This document shows, in pieces, positions 11,870 through 21,537 of a stretch of DNA of 64,000 nt. Positions within the stretch are counted from its first letter, which is position 1. Every line of letters begins with the position of its first letter. Source of the DNA: Verrucomicrobiaceae bacterium (GTDB lineage Bacteria > Verrucomicrobiota > Verrucomicrobiia > Verrucomicrobiales > Verrucomicrobiaceae). The notes below the pieces were generated by a model. That model searched no databases, was not told where the DNA came from, and worked only from the letters and a program-made list of their open reading frames with translations. Position numbers and translations under genes: made by a program. The stretch lies in the NCBI GenBank assembly GCA_947507875.1, contig CANNQP010000002.1, positions 62,001 through 126,000 on the forward strand. The letters run 5' to 3'.

Positions 11870-12262
11870 ATGACCATGATCCGTCTTGACCAGCTTTGTG
11901 CTTTTTTAGGTGAACCAAAACTTCGGGCAATGACCTCTGCGTTCTACCGCAGGATTCGTGAAGATGAAATTCTCGGGCCGCTTTACCCCCAAGAGGACTG
12001 GGATGGGGCAGAAAGACGGCTGGCTGATTTTTTGGTGTATCGCTTCGGTGGGCCAGAGCACTACTTGCAAGAGCGGGGGCATCCACGCCTGCGCATGCGC
12101 CACATGCCATTTTCGATTGGTGCAGAGGAGCGTGATCGCTGGCTGAAACTCATGACGGATGCGATGCATGAGACGGGCATTCCTGAAGAGGCCGCGTTAA
12201 CGATGAGGCCATTCTTTGAACAAGTCGCCGACATGATGCGAAACCGCCAAGAGAGAGATTAA
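11870..12262 (+). CDS. Group II-type truncated haemoglobin
   Basis: This 130-residue protein is likely a small haem protein that binds oxygen or nitric oxide in the cytoplasm. The pattern is that of group II (trHbO) globins: an early FYRRI with the B10 tyrosine, [25 protein letters not shown] holding the proximal F8 histidine (in RHMPF), and the conserved RDRWLKLM with the tryptophan at G8. The length matches the family. Its stop overlaps by 4 bases the stop of the convergent DUF2256 gene. It is divergent from accB. Likely roles in NO or oxidative defence are inferred from the family only. Confidence 0.9.
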   Translation: MTMIRLDQLCAFLGEPKLRAMTSAFYRRIREDEILGPLYPQEDWDGAERRLADFLVYRFGGPEHYLQERGHPRLRMRHMPFSIGAEERDRWLKLMTDAMHETGIPEEAALTMRPFFEQVADMMRNRQERD

Positions 12263-12414
12263 GGCGTCTGCCGCATGCTCTTGCTGCGTCGGCAAGCATC
12301 GCTGCAATATTGGACTTGATCCCAGTCGCGTTCCCATTTTTTTCGCCAAGTAAACGTGCGTCCACAGATCCGGCAGAGCTTTTGGGGCAAGTGCTGTTTT
12401 TTCACGCCATGCAT
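12259..12414 (-). CDS. DUF2256 domain zinc-ribbon-like small protein
   Basis: With the start at the ATG at 12414 the product is about 51 residues, [12 protein letters not shown]..., the typical length and beginning of DUF2256 proteins. The core is [18 protein letters not shown], a [13 protein letters not shown] segment and a short basic tail. Two CxxC/CxxxC pairs (CRIC and CSDAC) suggest a single bound zinc. The family has no established function; in other genomes it is often found near cryptochrome/photolyase genes, which are not present here. Longer in-frame starts exist at 12423 and 12462. Confidence 0.85.
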   Translation of the reverse strand: MHGVKKQHLPQKLCRICGRTFTWRKKWERDWDQVQYCSDACRRSKSMRQTP

Positions 12415-12572
12415 GTGGCGCATTACGACACAGGTCTTGTCAAAGTTGCTGCGCAAACGCAATGAAACGATGGGGTGGATTGCGTTCTACTGCCCCTGAG
12501 CATGGCCGTTGAGAACCCACCGCCAGAAGCAAGAGATTGCGGATTCTGGTGAAGCCGCCTGCGGTGCAATGA

Positions 12573-14165
12573 TCAGCCTTCCGGGGTCTGGATTTCCAAC
12601 CTGGGAAAAAGCGGCTGTGGGCTGCTGAGCTGGTGCCCATCGGCCAAGAGACCCCAGGAGAGCTGTGAGAAGTGAAAGCCTGCGGGCATGTCCCAACCTA
12701 GCTGATCTCGGGCCTTAGCCATCGCCTCGGGCATGATCGGGCTGAGCAAGACCGCTACGTGCGTGAGCGCCTCGGCGAGGTGGTAGAGAACGCTATCCAG
12801 GCGAGCTGACTGCGCCGGATCCTTGGCCAGCGAGAAGGGCTTCGTGCTATCCACAAAGGCGTTGGCATGGGTCACAATCTTCCAGACGGCGGCGATGCCC
12901 TCGTGGATGGCCCAGCCATTCATGGCGGAGATGTAGGCGGGCAGGGCCTCTGCTACCGTATGACGCAGTGCCGCATTTTCAGCATCATCGTAACCCGCTG
13001 TCGTCAGCAAGCCGCCACGATACTTGTGTGCCATGTTGAGGCTGCGGTTCAGCAGGTTACCCAGGCCACCGGCCAGCTCTTTGTTGTAGCTCATGATCAG
13101 CCGTTCCTCGCTGAAATCACTGTCTTGTCCGGTGGCGATGTCGCGCATCAGGTAGTACCGCAAGCCATCGGGGGTAAAGGTATCCGCGAGGCTATCTGGA
13201 TTGATGACATTCCCCAGGCTTTTGCTCATCTTGGCACCTTTCACATTCCACCAGCCGTGAACGACGAGCTGCGGGATCTGGTTATCGGGGAAGCCCAGAG
13301 CGTGTAGCATGATCGGCCAATAAACCGCATGGGGTGGCACGAGGATGTCTTTGCCGATCACATGGGCATCGGCAGGCCAGATCCTGGAAAACTCGGGCAG
13401 CTGGTCATTGCCACATTCGGCGGCTAGGTAGCCTGCAAAACTTACGTAATTCGTGAGCGCATCGAACCAGACATAGTTCACAAAGCGTGGGTCAAAGGGT
13501 AGCGGGATGCCCCAGCTGAGCCGCTCCACCGGGCGCGAAATGCACAGATCTTGCCCGGCCCCTTCCAGCGCGTTGAGTACGTCTTTGGCGCGATTGGCAG
13601 GGAAGATGAAATTGGGATGAGACTGGATGAAGCTCTTCAGCCACTCGACATGATCGCTCAGTCGAAAATACCAATTTTCCTCCTCCAACTCCACAACCTC
13701 CCCCCACTCCGCACCAAACGTCCCATCGGGACCGCGCTCCTTGTCGGTGAGAAATTGCTCCTGCCGCACGGAGTAGAAGCCTTTGTGGCTTTTTTTATAA
13801 AGCTGCCCCGCATCATGCAGGCGCTGCAAGATGGCCTGAACGACACGCTGATGCCGCTCATCGGTTGTAGCCGCCCAACCATCGTAGTGGACGTCCAGCT
13901 TTTCCCACAGCGCAGTGAAATGCTCTGTGACGCCTTCGACGAATTCCCGCGGGCTCACCCCTGCCTTTTCCGCACTCTTTTGCACCTTTTGGCCATGCTG
14001 GTCCACCCCCGTTAGGAAATAAACTTCCCGACCGTTTTTACGCTGAAAACGCGCCATCACGTCCGCGAGCACCTTTTCATAAGCATGTCCAATGTGCGGC
14101 GCAGCGTTCGTGTAGTCGATGGCAGTGGTGATGAAATAAGGCTTCACAGGAAAAAGAGGTGTCAT
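12573..14165 (-). CDS. metG: Methionine--tRNA ligase
   Basis: MetG charges initiator and elongator tRNA-Met with methionine. Starting at the ATG at 14165 gives MTPLFPVKPYFITTAIDY and about 530 residues; the 14 residues upstream in the open frame look non-native. Class I synthetase motifs are present: the HIGH-type box PHIGHAYEKVLADV and KMSKS in GAKMSKSLGNVINP. The connective-peptide region is short and lacks a four-cysteine zinc knuckle of the long MetG type. There is no C-terminal tRNA-binding (EMAP) domain, so it belongs to the short class. The gene stands alone, divergent from the exported TIGR04073-like gene. Confidence 0.96.
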   Translation of the reverse strand: MTPLFPVKPYFITTAIDYTNAAPHIGHAYEKVLADVMARFQRKNGREVYFLTGVDQHGQKVQKSAEKAGVSPREFVEGVTEHFTALWEKLDVHYDGWAATTDERHQRVVQAILQRLHDAGQLYKKSHKGFYSVRQEQFLTDKERGPDGTFGAEWGEVVELEEENWYFRLSDHVEWLKSFIQSHPNFIFPANRAKDVLNALEGAGQDLCISRPVERLSWGIPLPFDPRFVNYVWFDALTNYVSFAGYLAAECGNDQLPEFSRIWPADAHVIGKDILVPPHAVYWPIMLHALGFPDNQIPQLVVHGWWNVKGAKMSKSLGNVINPDSLADTFTPDGLRYYLMRDIATGQDSDFSEERLIMSYNKELAGGLGNLLNRSLNMAHKYRGGLLTTAGYDDAENAALRHTVAEALPAYISAMNGWAIHEGIAAVWKIVTHANAFVDSTKPFSLAKDPAQSARLDSVLYHLAEALTHVAVLLSPIMPEAMAKARDQLGWDMPAGFHFSQLSWGLLADGHQLSSPQPLFPRLEIQTPEG

Positions 14166-14344
14166 GAAACCCACCCAGCAACGGTGGGGTGCCGAGGATG
14201 CACACATTTCCCGGCGTTGCCTTTGAAAATTTGCCGTCCCCTAGCAGAAGACTGCGAGGAAAAGCGCCAGCGGGGTTTTTTTGAAAAAAACCGACTTCTT
14301 TCTTGCCAGGATCACTGCAGATTGGCTAATTCTAACTTACCCGA

Positions 14345-14764
14345 ATGAAAAAACGCGTTCTTCTCCTCCTCATCTCCGCTCTCACCATCTGCGGTGTGGC
14401 CACGGCTGACATCCAGTCTCCTCCCGGTCATCACTACAACTGGAGCCGTAAGCTGAGCCGTGGCATTGGCAATCTTCTCTACGGAGGCATGGAGCCCTTC
14501 AGCGTCTGGCAGCGCACCAACGCCTCCGAAGGCTCGGTGGCTGCTGCTTCAGATTTCTTCGTCGAAGGCGTCAAGCGCATGGTCGTCCGTGCTGGCTACG
14601 GAGTTTACGAAGTCGCCACCTTCCCCGTTCCTTCCTGGAAGTTGACCTATCGCCCGATGTACTATCGTAAGGAGAGATTGGATCCATGGTGGGGCTACAC
14701 CGACTTTGCTCCTCAGATGGGTGCCCTTTCCGAAGCTAGCTACAACCGCAGCCAAGGCTGGTAA
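14345..14764 (+). CDS. TIGR04073-like small exported protein (exosortase-system associated)
   Basis: This 139-residue protein has a clear signal peptide (MKKRVLLLLISALTICGVATA, cleavage probably after the final A). The mature part contains KLSRGIGNLLYGGMEPFSVW, a VVRAGYGVYEVATFP block and YRPMYYRKERLDPWWG. This arrangement resembles the TIGR04073 family of short exported proteins that co-occur with exosortase systems in Verrucomicrobia and Lentisphaerae. No exosortase is in this window. A strong terminator follows directly, so it is probably a single-gene transcript. The molecular function is unknown; the family call is recalled from motif shape. Confidence 0.65.
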   Translation: MKKRVLLLLISALTICGVATADIQSPPGHHYNWSRKLSRGIGNLLYGGMEPFSVWQRTNASEGSVAAASDFFVEGVKRMVVRAGYGVYEVATFPVPSWKLTYRPMYYRKERLDPWWGYTDFAPQMGALSEASYNRSQGW

Positions 14765-14781
14765 TCTCGCCGATTTTTTCC

Positions 14782-14816
14782 AAAAAACGCAGGCTTCTCA
14801 TGAGCCTGCGTTTTTT
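14782..14816 (+). terminator. Rho-independent terminator after the TIGR04073-like gene
   Basis: A perfect 14-base-pair stem (AAAAAACGCAGGCT with AGCCTGCGTTTTTT) encloses a 7-base loop and ends in six T, 17 bases after the stop codon at 14764. The A-run on the other side means it could also act on transcripts from the minus strand, but no minus-strand gene ends immediately beside it. Confidence 0.9.
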
Positions 14817-14926
14817 GTGCCTGGATGTCAGTCAAGGCAGGTCATGCCTCTGCTTGAAACGCTTCTGTTCATCCTCGAGTTGAATCTTAAAACGATGGAG
14901 CTCGTCAGCGAAGCCGAAAGACATCA

Positions 14927-15892
14927 TCAGCCCAAACCCACGGCATCTCGAACGCGGGCAAGCGTCTTGCGGGCCACGGTGCGGGCTTTCTCCGCCCCTT
15001 CGGCCAACACACGATCGACGTATTTCGGATTCGCCACGATCTCGGCACGGCGCTCGCGGAAGGGGGCAAAGTAGTCCGTCATGGACTGAAGCAGGCGCTT
15101 TTTGAAGTCACCATAGCCCACGCCGCCACGTTCGTGGTCCGCCACCATGGTCTGGTAATCCGCCTCGGAGGCCACCAGCTTGTAAAGCGCCAGGATGCTG
15201 CTGTCCTCCGTGGGCTTGGGTGATTCGACTGGAGTAGAGTCCGTCTTGATGCCCATGATCTTTTTCTTCAGCGCCGGCAGTTCCTCGAAGAGCTGGATTG
15301 TGTTGTCGTAGCTCTTGCTCATCTTCTGGCCATCCAGGCCGGGCACCACCGCTGTCTCCTCGCGGATGCGCGGCTGGGGCAGCTTCAGCAGACCCTGTCC
15401 AAAGGTCTCGTTCATCTTGATGGCGATGTCGCGCGTGACTTCCACGTGCTGCTTCTGATCGCGCCCCACAGGCACCACATCGCTGTCATAGATCAAAATA
15501 TCCGCTGCCATCAGCACCGGGTAGGCAAAGAGTCCGTGGGATGCGGTGATGCCACGCGCCACCTTGTCTTTGTAGCTATGGCAGCGCTCCAGCAGCCCCA
15601 TTGGCGTGACCGTGCTTAGGATCCAGGACAGCTCCGTGTGTTCAGGCACATCACTCTGGCGGAAAAAGACGCACTTGTCCGGGTCCAACCCACAGGCCAG
15701 GAAGTCGATCGCAAGGTTCCGCACATGATCGCGGAGCAGCTTGCCATCGTGAACCGTCGTCAGCGAATGGTAATCGGCGATGAAGTAATAGGCATCGCCC
15801 TCATGCTGCAGCTTCAGCGCGGCCTCCATCATGCCAAAGTAGTTGCCGATGTGGAGTCGCCCGCTGGGTTGAAGTCCGGATAGGATGCGCAT
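14927..15892 (-). CDS. trpS: Tryptophan--tRNA ligase
   Basis: TrpS charges tRNA-Trp. From the ATG at 15892 the protein reads MRILSGLQPSGRLHIGNYFG and is 321 residues; the open frame extends 17 residues further but the family starts here. The HIGH box is in SGRLHIGNYFG and the KMSKS box in DGQKMSKSYDNTI. The tryptophan/adenylate pocket elements DILIYDSDVVPVGRDQKQH are present. The gene is divergent from dapB, about 100 bases away, and ends about 160 bases beyond the terminator of the preceding gene. Nothing unusual is seen. Confidence 0.96.
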   Translation of the reverse strand: MRILSGLQPSGRLHIGNYFGMMEAALKLQHEGDAYYFIADYHSLTTVHDGKLLRDHVRNLAIDFLACGLDPDKCVFFRQSDVPEHTELSWILSTVTPMGLLERCHSYKDKVARGITASHGLFAYPVLMAADILIYDSDVVPVGRDQKQHVEVTRDIAIKMNETFGQGLLKLPQPRIREETAVVPGLDGQKMSKSYDNTIQLFEELPALKKKIMGIKTDSTPVESPKPTEDSSILALYKLVASEADYQTMVADHERGGVGYGDFKKRLLQSMTDYFAPFRERRAEIVANPKYVDRVLAEGAEKARTVARKTLARVRDAVGLG

Positions 15893-15990
15893 ACAGGCGC
15901 TAGTGATGGCGGCGATCCTTTCAGGATCAAGCCTGCCTTTCATCGGTTGCCAAAACGGTGCGCTGGGGCCAACCTCACCATTCCACTCTT

Positions 15991-16728
15991 ATGTCCACGT
16001 TCAAACTCCTCGTCACCGGATGCAAAGGCCGCATGGGCCAGGCCGTGCTCGCCGCCGCCCAGAATCAAGGCGTCGAAGTCGGCGCCGCCATTGATCTCGG
16101 CGACAGCTTTCCCGACGCGTTGGCAAAGGCCGATTGCGTCATCGACTTCACCTCCCACCACTTCACCACCGAGCTACTGACCGAGGCGCTGAAGCAAAAA
16201 AAGAGCCTGGTCATCGGCACCACGGGCCACACGAACGAGGAGCTGGCGGCCATCAAAGATGCTGCCAAGACCATCCCCATCGTCTTTGCTTCGAACTTCA
16301 GCGTCGGCGTGAACACGCTCTTTTGGCTGACCCGTAAGGCCACCGAGCTACTCGGGCCTGACTTTGACCTCGAAGTCGTGGAGATGCACCACCGCCTGAA
16401 AAAAGACAGCCCCAGCGGCACCGCCCGCACGCTGGTGGAGATCTTGGCCGAGGTCCGTGAGCTCCAGTATGACAGCGATTGTCGCCACGGCCGCTTTGGC
16501 GATGTCGGGGCGCGGACAAAAACCGAGATCGGCGTGCATGCCGTGCGTGGCGGCGATGTCGTCGGTGACCACACGGTCATCTTTGCCAATGTCGGCGAAC
16601 GCGTGGAGTTGACCCATAAGGCCAGCAGCCGCGATACCTTCGCCAACGGAGCCGTGCGCGCTGCCCGCTGGCTCGCCGATCAGTCCGCTGGCCTTTACGA
16701 CATGCAGGACGTGCTGGGGCTGAAGTAA
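15991..16728 (+). CDS. dapB: 4-hydroxy-tetrahydrodipicolinate reductase
   Basis: DapB reduces 4-hydroxy-tetrahydrodipicolinate with NAD(P)H in the lysine/diaminopimelate pathway. Starting at the ATG at 15991, it begins with FKLLVTGCKGRMGQAV, the dinucleotide motif, and has 245 residues. The catalytic signature appears as EMHHRLKKDSPSGTA, with the histidine pair and lysine expected for the active site. GTTGHTNEEL and SNFSVGVNTLFWL are further family segments. It lies 21 bases upstream of folK on the same strand, so the two are probably co-transcribed; the pairing is not functional in an obvious way. Confidence 0.96.
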   Translation: MSTFKLLVTGCKGRMGQAVLAAAQNQGVEVGAAIDLGDSFPDALAKADCVIDFTSHHFTTELLTEALKQKKSLVIGTTGHTNEELAAIKDAAKTIPIVFASNFSVGVNTLFWLTRKATELLGPDFDLEVVEMHHRLKKDSPSGTARTLVEILAEVRELQYDSDCRHGRFGDVGARTKTEIGVHAVRGGDVVGDHTVIFANVGERVELTHKASSRDTFANGAVRAARWLADQSAGLYDMQDVLGLK

Positions 16729-16749
16729 CGCCCACCCGTTGCGCCTCCC

Positions 16750-17262
16750 ATGCTCACGCCCTTTGGCATCGCTCTCGGCACGAATCTGGGGGACCGGCTC
16801 ACCCACCTCCAGCGTGGCATCGCTCTGCTGAAGGAGCGCGTCTGTCCCGCAGCCCTCATCAGCGGTGGCATCTATGAGACCGAACCCGTGGACTGCGCTC
16901 CTGGCACCCAGGCCTTTCTGAACACCGTCATCGAGATTGAAGCCGACTGCACTCCGCCTGAGCTGCACGCCCACCTCCAGGCCATCGAGCAGGTCATGGG
17001 CCGCCCTGCCGTGCGGGAAAAAAACAGCCCGCGCACGCTCGATCTCGACCTGCTCTACGCGGGCAGTTTTGTTAGCGACGATCCCCTACTCACCGTGCCG
17101 CACCCACGTCTGCATCGGCGCGGCTTTGTTCTCCAGCCCCTCGCCGACATCCGCCCCGATCTTGTCCTACCCGGACATGCAAAAAGCATCCGCGAGTACC
17201 TCTTCCTTGTGGATGCCTCTGAGGTAAGACTCATCCAAAAAGACTGGATGAAGCCCTGCTGA
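16750..17262 (+). CDS. folK: 2-amino-4-hydroxy-6-hydroxymethyldihydropteridine diphosphokinase
   Basis: FolK (HPPK) transfers pyrophosphate from ATP to 6-hydroxymethyl-7,8-dihydropterin in folate synthesis. The 170-residue protein shows IALGTNLGDRLTHLQRGI at the N-terminus, YETEPVDCAPGTQAFLN, and the signature SPRTLDLDLL with the metal-binding aspartates. The family's RxxPHPRLHRR element is seen as TVPHPRLHRRGFVLQPL. The stop is only 18 bases from the ATG of the following phosphodiesterase gene, so dapB, folK and that gene look like one transcription unit. Confidence 0.95.
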   Translation: MLTPFGIALGTNLGDRLTHLQRGIALLKERVCPAALISGGIYETEPVDCAPGTQAFLNTVIEIEADCTPPELHAHLQAIEQVMGRPAVREKNSPRTLDLDLLYAGSFVSDDPLLTVPHPRLHRRGFVLQPLADIRPDLVLPGHAKSIREYLFLVDASEVRLIQKDWMKPC

Positions 17263-17280
17263 GTGCCGTTTTCTCCAACC

Positions 17281-18189
17281 ATGTTTTGCCGACTGATCGC
17301 TGTTTCTCTGCTTTTGCCTCTATTCGCCCATGCTGCACCGCGCACGGAGCATGTGTTTGTCATCAGCTTCGATGGAGGCAACCCTCAGGTCATGAAGCAG
17401 GCGAACATGCCGAACTACCAGCGCCTGCTGGCAGAGGGCTCACAGACCCTGATGGCCAGCACGATCGTGCCCTCCAAGACACTACCCTCCCACACCGCCA
17501 TGCTCACGGGGGTGGACATTGCCAAGCATGGCGTGGACTGGAATGATTACCTGCCGATTCGTGGCGCGGTGCGGGTGCCGACCGTGTTTGACCTGGCCAA
17601 GCAGGCCGACCCTGCCGTCTCCACGGCGCTTTTCTGCGGCAAAATCAAATTTCGACACCTGTGGAAGCCGGGCAGCATCGACGTCTTCGACTGCGGCGGC
17701 GTCTATGATGAAAAACCAGTGCCGGCTAGCGAGGAAAAGAAACTGGTGCCTTCCCTGCAAGTCGCTGCACGCGCAGTGGCCTACATAGTGGAAAAGAAGC
17801 CTCGGCTCTGCTTCATCCATTTGCCCGATGGCGACACCATCGGCCACAAGATCGGCTGGGGCACGCCAGAGCAGCTCGCTGCCTTCAAGGACTGCGATCT
17901 AGCCCTGGGTCAAATCCTGGCGGCCATCGACGAGGCGGGCCTGCGCGATAGCAGTACCGTCATCCTCAGTGCGGATCATGGCGGCAAGGAGCGCAACCAC
18001 TTCAACCCCATCCCCGAAGACATCCACATCCCCTGGGTTGTCTGGGGCAACGGCGTGAGGAAAGGTCACGCCATCGCCAAAAAAAGCATCATGACCTACG
18101 ACACCGCCGCGACCGTGCTATGGCTGCTCGGCCTCGAGCGTCCGGCGCATTTTGACGGCGAGGTGGTCACCGAGGCCTTCAGTGAGTAA
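17281..18189 (+). CDS. Exported type I phosphodiesterase / alkaline phosphatase-superfamily protein
   Basis: From the ATG at 17281 the 302-residue product starts with a signal peptide ([20 protein letters not shown]). The core follows the nucleotide pyrophosphatase/phosphodiesterase pattern: [11 protein letters not shown] with a metal-binding aspartate, [14 protein letters not shown] with the likely nucleophile threonine or serine, [14 protein letters not shown], and [12 protein letters not shown] with the metal-binding DHG. It should hydrolyse phosphodiester or pyrophosphate bonds outside the cytoplasm; the substrate cannot be told. It overlaps the convergent acyl-CoA synthetase gene by 11 bases at their 3' ends. 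Confidence 0.88.
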   Translation: MFCRLIAVSLLLPLFAHAAPRTEHVFVISFDGGNPQVMKQANMPNYQRLLAEGSQTLMASTIVPSKTLPSHTAMLTGVDIAKHGVDWNDYLPIRGAVRVPTVFDLAKQADPAVSTALFCGKIKFRHLWKPGSIDVFDCGGVYDEKPVPASEEKKLVPSLQVAARAVAYIVEKKPRLCFIHLPDGDTIGHKIGWGTPEQLAAFKDCDLALGQILAAIDEAGLRDSSTVILSADHGGKERNHFNPIPEDIHIPWVVWGNGVRKGHAIAKKSIMTYDTAATVLWLLGLERPAHFDGEVVTEAFSE

Positions 18190-20335
18190 CCGCGCCCAGC
18201 ACGATCCTTGCGTCCAGCGCCAGCACGCCCTTTGCGTGGGCCAATAGGGGATTGATGTCCAGCTCCTGAATTTCAGGCACGGCCAGGGCTAGATCCGCGA
18301 GTTTCACCAGCGTGTCCGCCAGCGCCTCCACGTCCGCCGCAGGGAGGTGGCGGGTGCCCTGCAGCGCGCGGAAGATTTTGGTCTGCCGGATACGATCCAA
18401 GACCAGCATAGGGGAAAGTGGCGGCAGCAGCAGCACATGGTCCTGCATCACCTCCACCAGCACTCCTCCAGCCCCAAAGAGCAGCACCGGGCCCAATTGA
18501 GCATCTTGGCTGAGGCCGCAGATCAGTTCCAAGCCCTGCTGGCGCACCATGCGCTGCACCGTAACACCGGCGAAATCTGCCGGAGGCACCGCGCGCTGAA
18601 TGGCGTGCCAGGCCTCGCGCACCGCGGTTTCGTCCGCGAGGTCGAGCCGCACGCCGCCCACGTCGGATTTATGGGTGAGGGTGGGCGAATGCAGCTTCAG
18701 CACCACAGGCCAGCCCATATCTACAGCCAGCCGCACCGCGTCGTCCTCACTGGTAGCCTGGAAGGTTTCTAGCGTCGGGATGCCTGCGGCGGCGAGCATT
18801 TGCTTGGCCTCCACCTCCGTCAGCAGGCGTCGGCCTGCGGCCAGGTGGCTTGCCGCTAGAGCACATGCTTCACTCATGGCAGGGCGCTCCTGACAGGCGA
18901 TGCGGTTGGTCTCCTCCAGCCAGCGCAATCGTTGCTGGCGCTGCCACAGGTATTGCCACGCACGGGCAGCCTCGTCAGGATAATCGTAGGTGGGAATGCC
19001 CCCCGCGTTCAGCACCTCGCGCCCACTTTCCACGGCGTCCCCGCCCATCCAGCTGGCCAGCACCGGCTTCTCACCGTCCCGGGCAGCGGCCACCAGCGCC
19101 TGGGCGATGGCTTGGGGGTCGGTCATCGCCTGCGGTGTCAGCACCGCCAGCAGCCCATCTGCCTGGGGAGCAGCCATCAAGGTGCGTAGCGCGCCTCCGT
19201 AGCGGGCCGCGTCCGCATCCCCCAGCACGTCCACGGGATTGCCATGGCTCCAGTGGGCGGGCAGAGAGCCATCCAGTGCCTGAAGCGTCTTGGCATCCAG
19301 CTCTGCCAGCATGCCGCCGCGCAGCACAAGCGCATCCGCAGCAAGTGCGCCTGGACCGCCAGCATTCGTCAAAATGGCCAACCGTGGGCCGTTCGGCAGC
19401 GGCTGCTTGGCCATCACCTCCGCCATGTCAAACAGTTCGCCGATCGTGTCCACGCGCAGCACCCCGGCGCGGGCCAGCGCGGCATCCAGCACCGCATCGC
19501 TGCCAGTCATCGCGCCGGTGTGGGAGGCTGCCGCGCGCGCCGCCTCCGCCGTGCGGCCCACCTTGATCGCGATGATGGGCTTTTTCGCCGCCACCGTGCG
19601 CGCTGCTGCCATGAACGACGCCGCATCGCCCACGGACTCCATGTAGAGCACGATGCTTTCCGTGGACGGGTCCTCGCCAAAGTGTCGGATCAGATCCCCC
19701 CAGCCCACATCGAGCATGGAGCCCACCGAGACAAAGGCACTGAAGCCCACCCGCTGACGGAAGCTCCAGTCCAGGATGGCCGTACAAAGCGCACCGCTCT
19801 GGCTTAAAAAAGCCACACGGCCAGGCCGCGCCATGGCAGTCGCAAAGGTGGCGTTCAGCCCCGTCTGCGGCACCATCAGCCCCAAGCAGTTCGGTCCGAT
19901 CAGCCGCAGGCCACCACGCCGTGCTAACTCCAGCACCTGCTTTTCCAGCACGGCGCCCGGCGCGCCCGTCTCGCGGAACCCAGCGGAAATCACCACCGCC
20001 GCGCGCACCCCCTGGGCCACACATGCCTCAATGACGCTAGGCATCGTCGCCGCCGGCGTAGCGATCACCGCTAGGTCCACTGGCTGGCCGATGCTGGCCA
20101 CACTGCGCCAGCATGGCCTACCCAACAGTTCATCACAGCGCGCATTCACAGGAAACAGCCGCGCGCCAAAACCGCTCAGGTTTTCCAAAAGAGCGCGCCC
20201 CACGCTGCCCTGCCGGTCCGTGGCACCGATCAGGGCCACACGGGTCGGTTCAAAAAAGGCACTCAGGGCCGACTCCGGAGCAGCAGGCAAATCGCAGGAA
20301 GGGAGAGCGAGGCGGGACATGAGAGCTGAAGGCAT
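18179..20335 (-). CDS. NDP-forming acyl-CoA synthetase (acetate--CoA ligase family)
   Basis: This 718-residue protein has the fused alpha-beta layout of ADP-forming acetyl-CoA synthetases. A CoA-binding Rossmann domain ([20 protein letters not shown]) comes first. Two succinyl-CoA-ligase-like domains follow, containing [10 protein letters not shown] and the [12 protein letters not shown] motif near the phosphohistidine region. A C-terminal ATP-grasp domain (from about residue 500) holds [20 protein letters not shown] and ELDINPLLA. There is no GNAT domain, so it is not the Pat-type protein acetyltransferase fusion. It would interconvert an acyl-CoA and acid with ATP synthesis or use. An alternative start is the ATG at 20320. 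Confidence 0.9.
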   Translation of the reverse strand: MPSALMSRLALPSCDLPAAPESALSAFFEPTRVALIGATDRQGSVGRALLENLSGFGARLFPVNARCDELLGRPCWRSVASIGQPVDLAVIATPAATMPSVIEACVAQGVRAAVVISAGFRETGAPGAVLEKQVLELARRGGLRLIGPNCLGLMVPQTGLNATFATAMARPGRVAFLSQSGALCTAILDWSFRQRVGFSAFVSVGSMLDVGWGDLIRHFGEDPSTESIVLYMESVGDAASFMAAARTVAAKKPIIAIKVGRTAEAARAAASHTGAMTGSDAVLDAALARAGVLRVDTIGELFDMAEVMAKQPLPNGPRLAILTNAGGPGALAADALVLRGGMLAELDAKTLQALDGSLPAHWSHGNPVDVLGDADAARYGGALRTLMAAPQADGLLAVLTPQAMTDPQAIAQALVAAARDGEKPVLASWMGGDAVESGREVLNAGGIPTYDYPDEAARAWQYLWQRQQRLRWLEETNRIACQERPAMSEACALAASHLAAGRRLLTEVEAKQMLAAAGIPTLETFQATSEDDAVRLAVDMGWPVVLKLHSPTLTHKSDVGGVRLDLADETAVREAWHAIQRAVPPADFAGVTVQRMVRQQGLELICGLSQDAQLGPVLLFGAGGVLVEVMQDHVLLLPPLSPMLVLDRIRQTKIFRALQGTRHLPAADVEALADTLVKLADLALAVPEIQELDINPLLAHAKGVLALDARIVLGAVTH

Positions 20336-20539
20336 TGCCGCAGGAGGTGGATGAAGAAAACCCCGACATCGCTCCAGGGCTCCATGCGTGTGATTGAGCT
20401 ACCATTGAACGTAGCCCAGCACGACCTTTCCCTGCGATTCGCGCGAAAAGCTTGGCCGCCTAAGCACAAACAGTCACGAGTGAGTTAGAGAGCAGCTCCT
20501 GAATGCATGACGCGAAGCGTTAGGATGATGCCTCATGAC

Positions 20540-21421
20540 TCACAGACCCGGAGGTTTTTCGGAAACACCCTTGCCTCCCACCTTTTTCTTACTGGTCTCT
20601 GACTTATTGGGATCAAAGTATTGCCCCCCTTGGATAACGATGTCCCCCTTGCTCGTCTGGGCTAAGTAGGGCCTACCGCCTTCATCCATGTAATAGGACA
20701 GTTTTTTTAGCTGCCCCTCTGGCGTCACCACCGCATGCGCAAAAAGATGCGGCTGGGCCATGAAGAGCACATGCAAATGGTTCGAAGGATCTATGGTGAT
20801 CTGGGGGTCGTGCACCATGTTCAGCGGCCCTAGGCGAAAGGTTTCCAGTCTCTCGCCAGTCTTATCATCCACCAAGCGGAAGTAGAGCGAGGTGCTATCA
20901 TAGTCGCGGAAAATGTGGATGGCATAACGCCGCGGCTGACCAGCATTCTTAAAGCCCTCCGGGACACCAAAGCTGCGTTCCCACATTGGCTTGCTGTCAA
21001 CGATACTGAAGCGCACCCGATTGCTCTCGTAGTAGTCTCCAGACGCTGGGTGAAAGGCTCGTGCCTTCAAGGCATAGTTTCCCATGTCCGCAGGCACATA
21101 GCCTTGGCTTACCTTGATCTTCTGCTGCACGACCCCGCCGGGGGGGACTTGCAGGAGCTGCGAGCCATCCACCTCCATCTGCGCCAGGGAGAATCCCTCA
21201 CTGGTCAGCACTTCAAAAGAAAGCCAATTGTCACGGCCAGGGCCGCCCAGCACGGCCACCGCGCCCGTGCGATTGGCCAGGGTAACCGTGGCGGTGATGG
21301 CCTCCTGAGAAATGAAATTCGCACGTGGCAGCTTCAGCGACAGCTCATACTGAGCACGGGCGGACCCAGCACCCAGGCAGAGGGTGCAAAACAAGACAAA
21401 GCGCAGACAGCGGGGGGACAT
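20540..21421 (-). CDS. Exported protein of unknown function
   Basis: Starting at the ATG at 21421 gives 293 residues with a signal peptide (MSPRCLRFVLFCTLCLGAGSARA, cleavage before QYE). The first mature part is a beta-rich stretch resembling an immunoglobulin-like domain (ATVTLANRTGAVAVL... GNYALKARAF). The second half has beta-strand patterns (LYFRLVDDKTGERL, DPQITIDPSNHLHVLFMA) that suggest a propeller-like fold. The C-terminus is lysine- and serine-rich. It is divergent from holA. No family was recognised. Confidence 0.72.
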   Translation of the reverse strand: MSPRCLRFVLFCTLCLGAGSARAQYELSLKLPRANFISQEAITATVTLANRTGAVAVLGGPGRDNWLSFEVLTSEGFSLAQMEVDGSQLLQVPPGGVVQQKIKVSQGYVPADMGNYALKARAFHPASGDYYESNRVRFSIVDSKPMWERSFGVPEGFKNAGQPRRYAIHIFRDYDSTSLYFRLVDDKTGERLETFRLGPLNMVHDPQITIDPSNHLHVLFMAQPHLFAHAVVTPEGQLKKLSYYMDEGGRPYLAQTSKGDIVIQGGQYFDPNKSETSKKKVGGKGVSEKPPGL

Positions 21422-21537
21422 AGGAGCAAGGAACCAGAAAAGCGGACGCAAGGGAACATCAAAATGAAATCGACTCAACCCCGTCAGCAGCCAATCGCAC
21501 GTCGGCTCCTTGCCAGTTAGGGCGTTTTGGTTCACAC

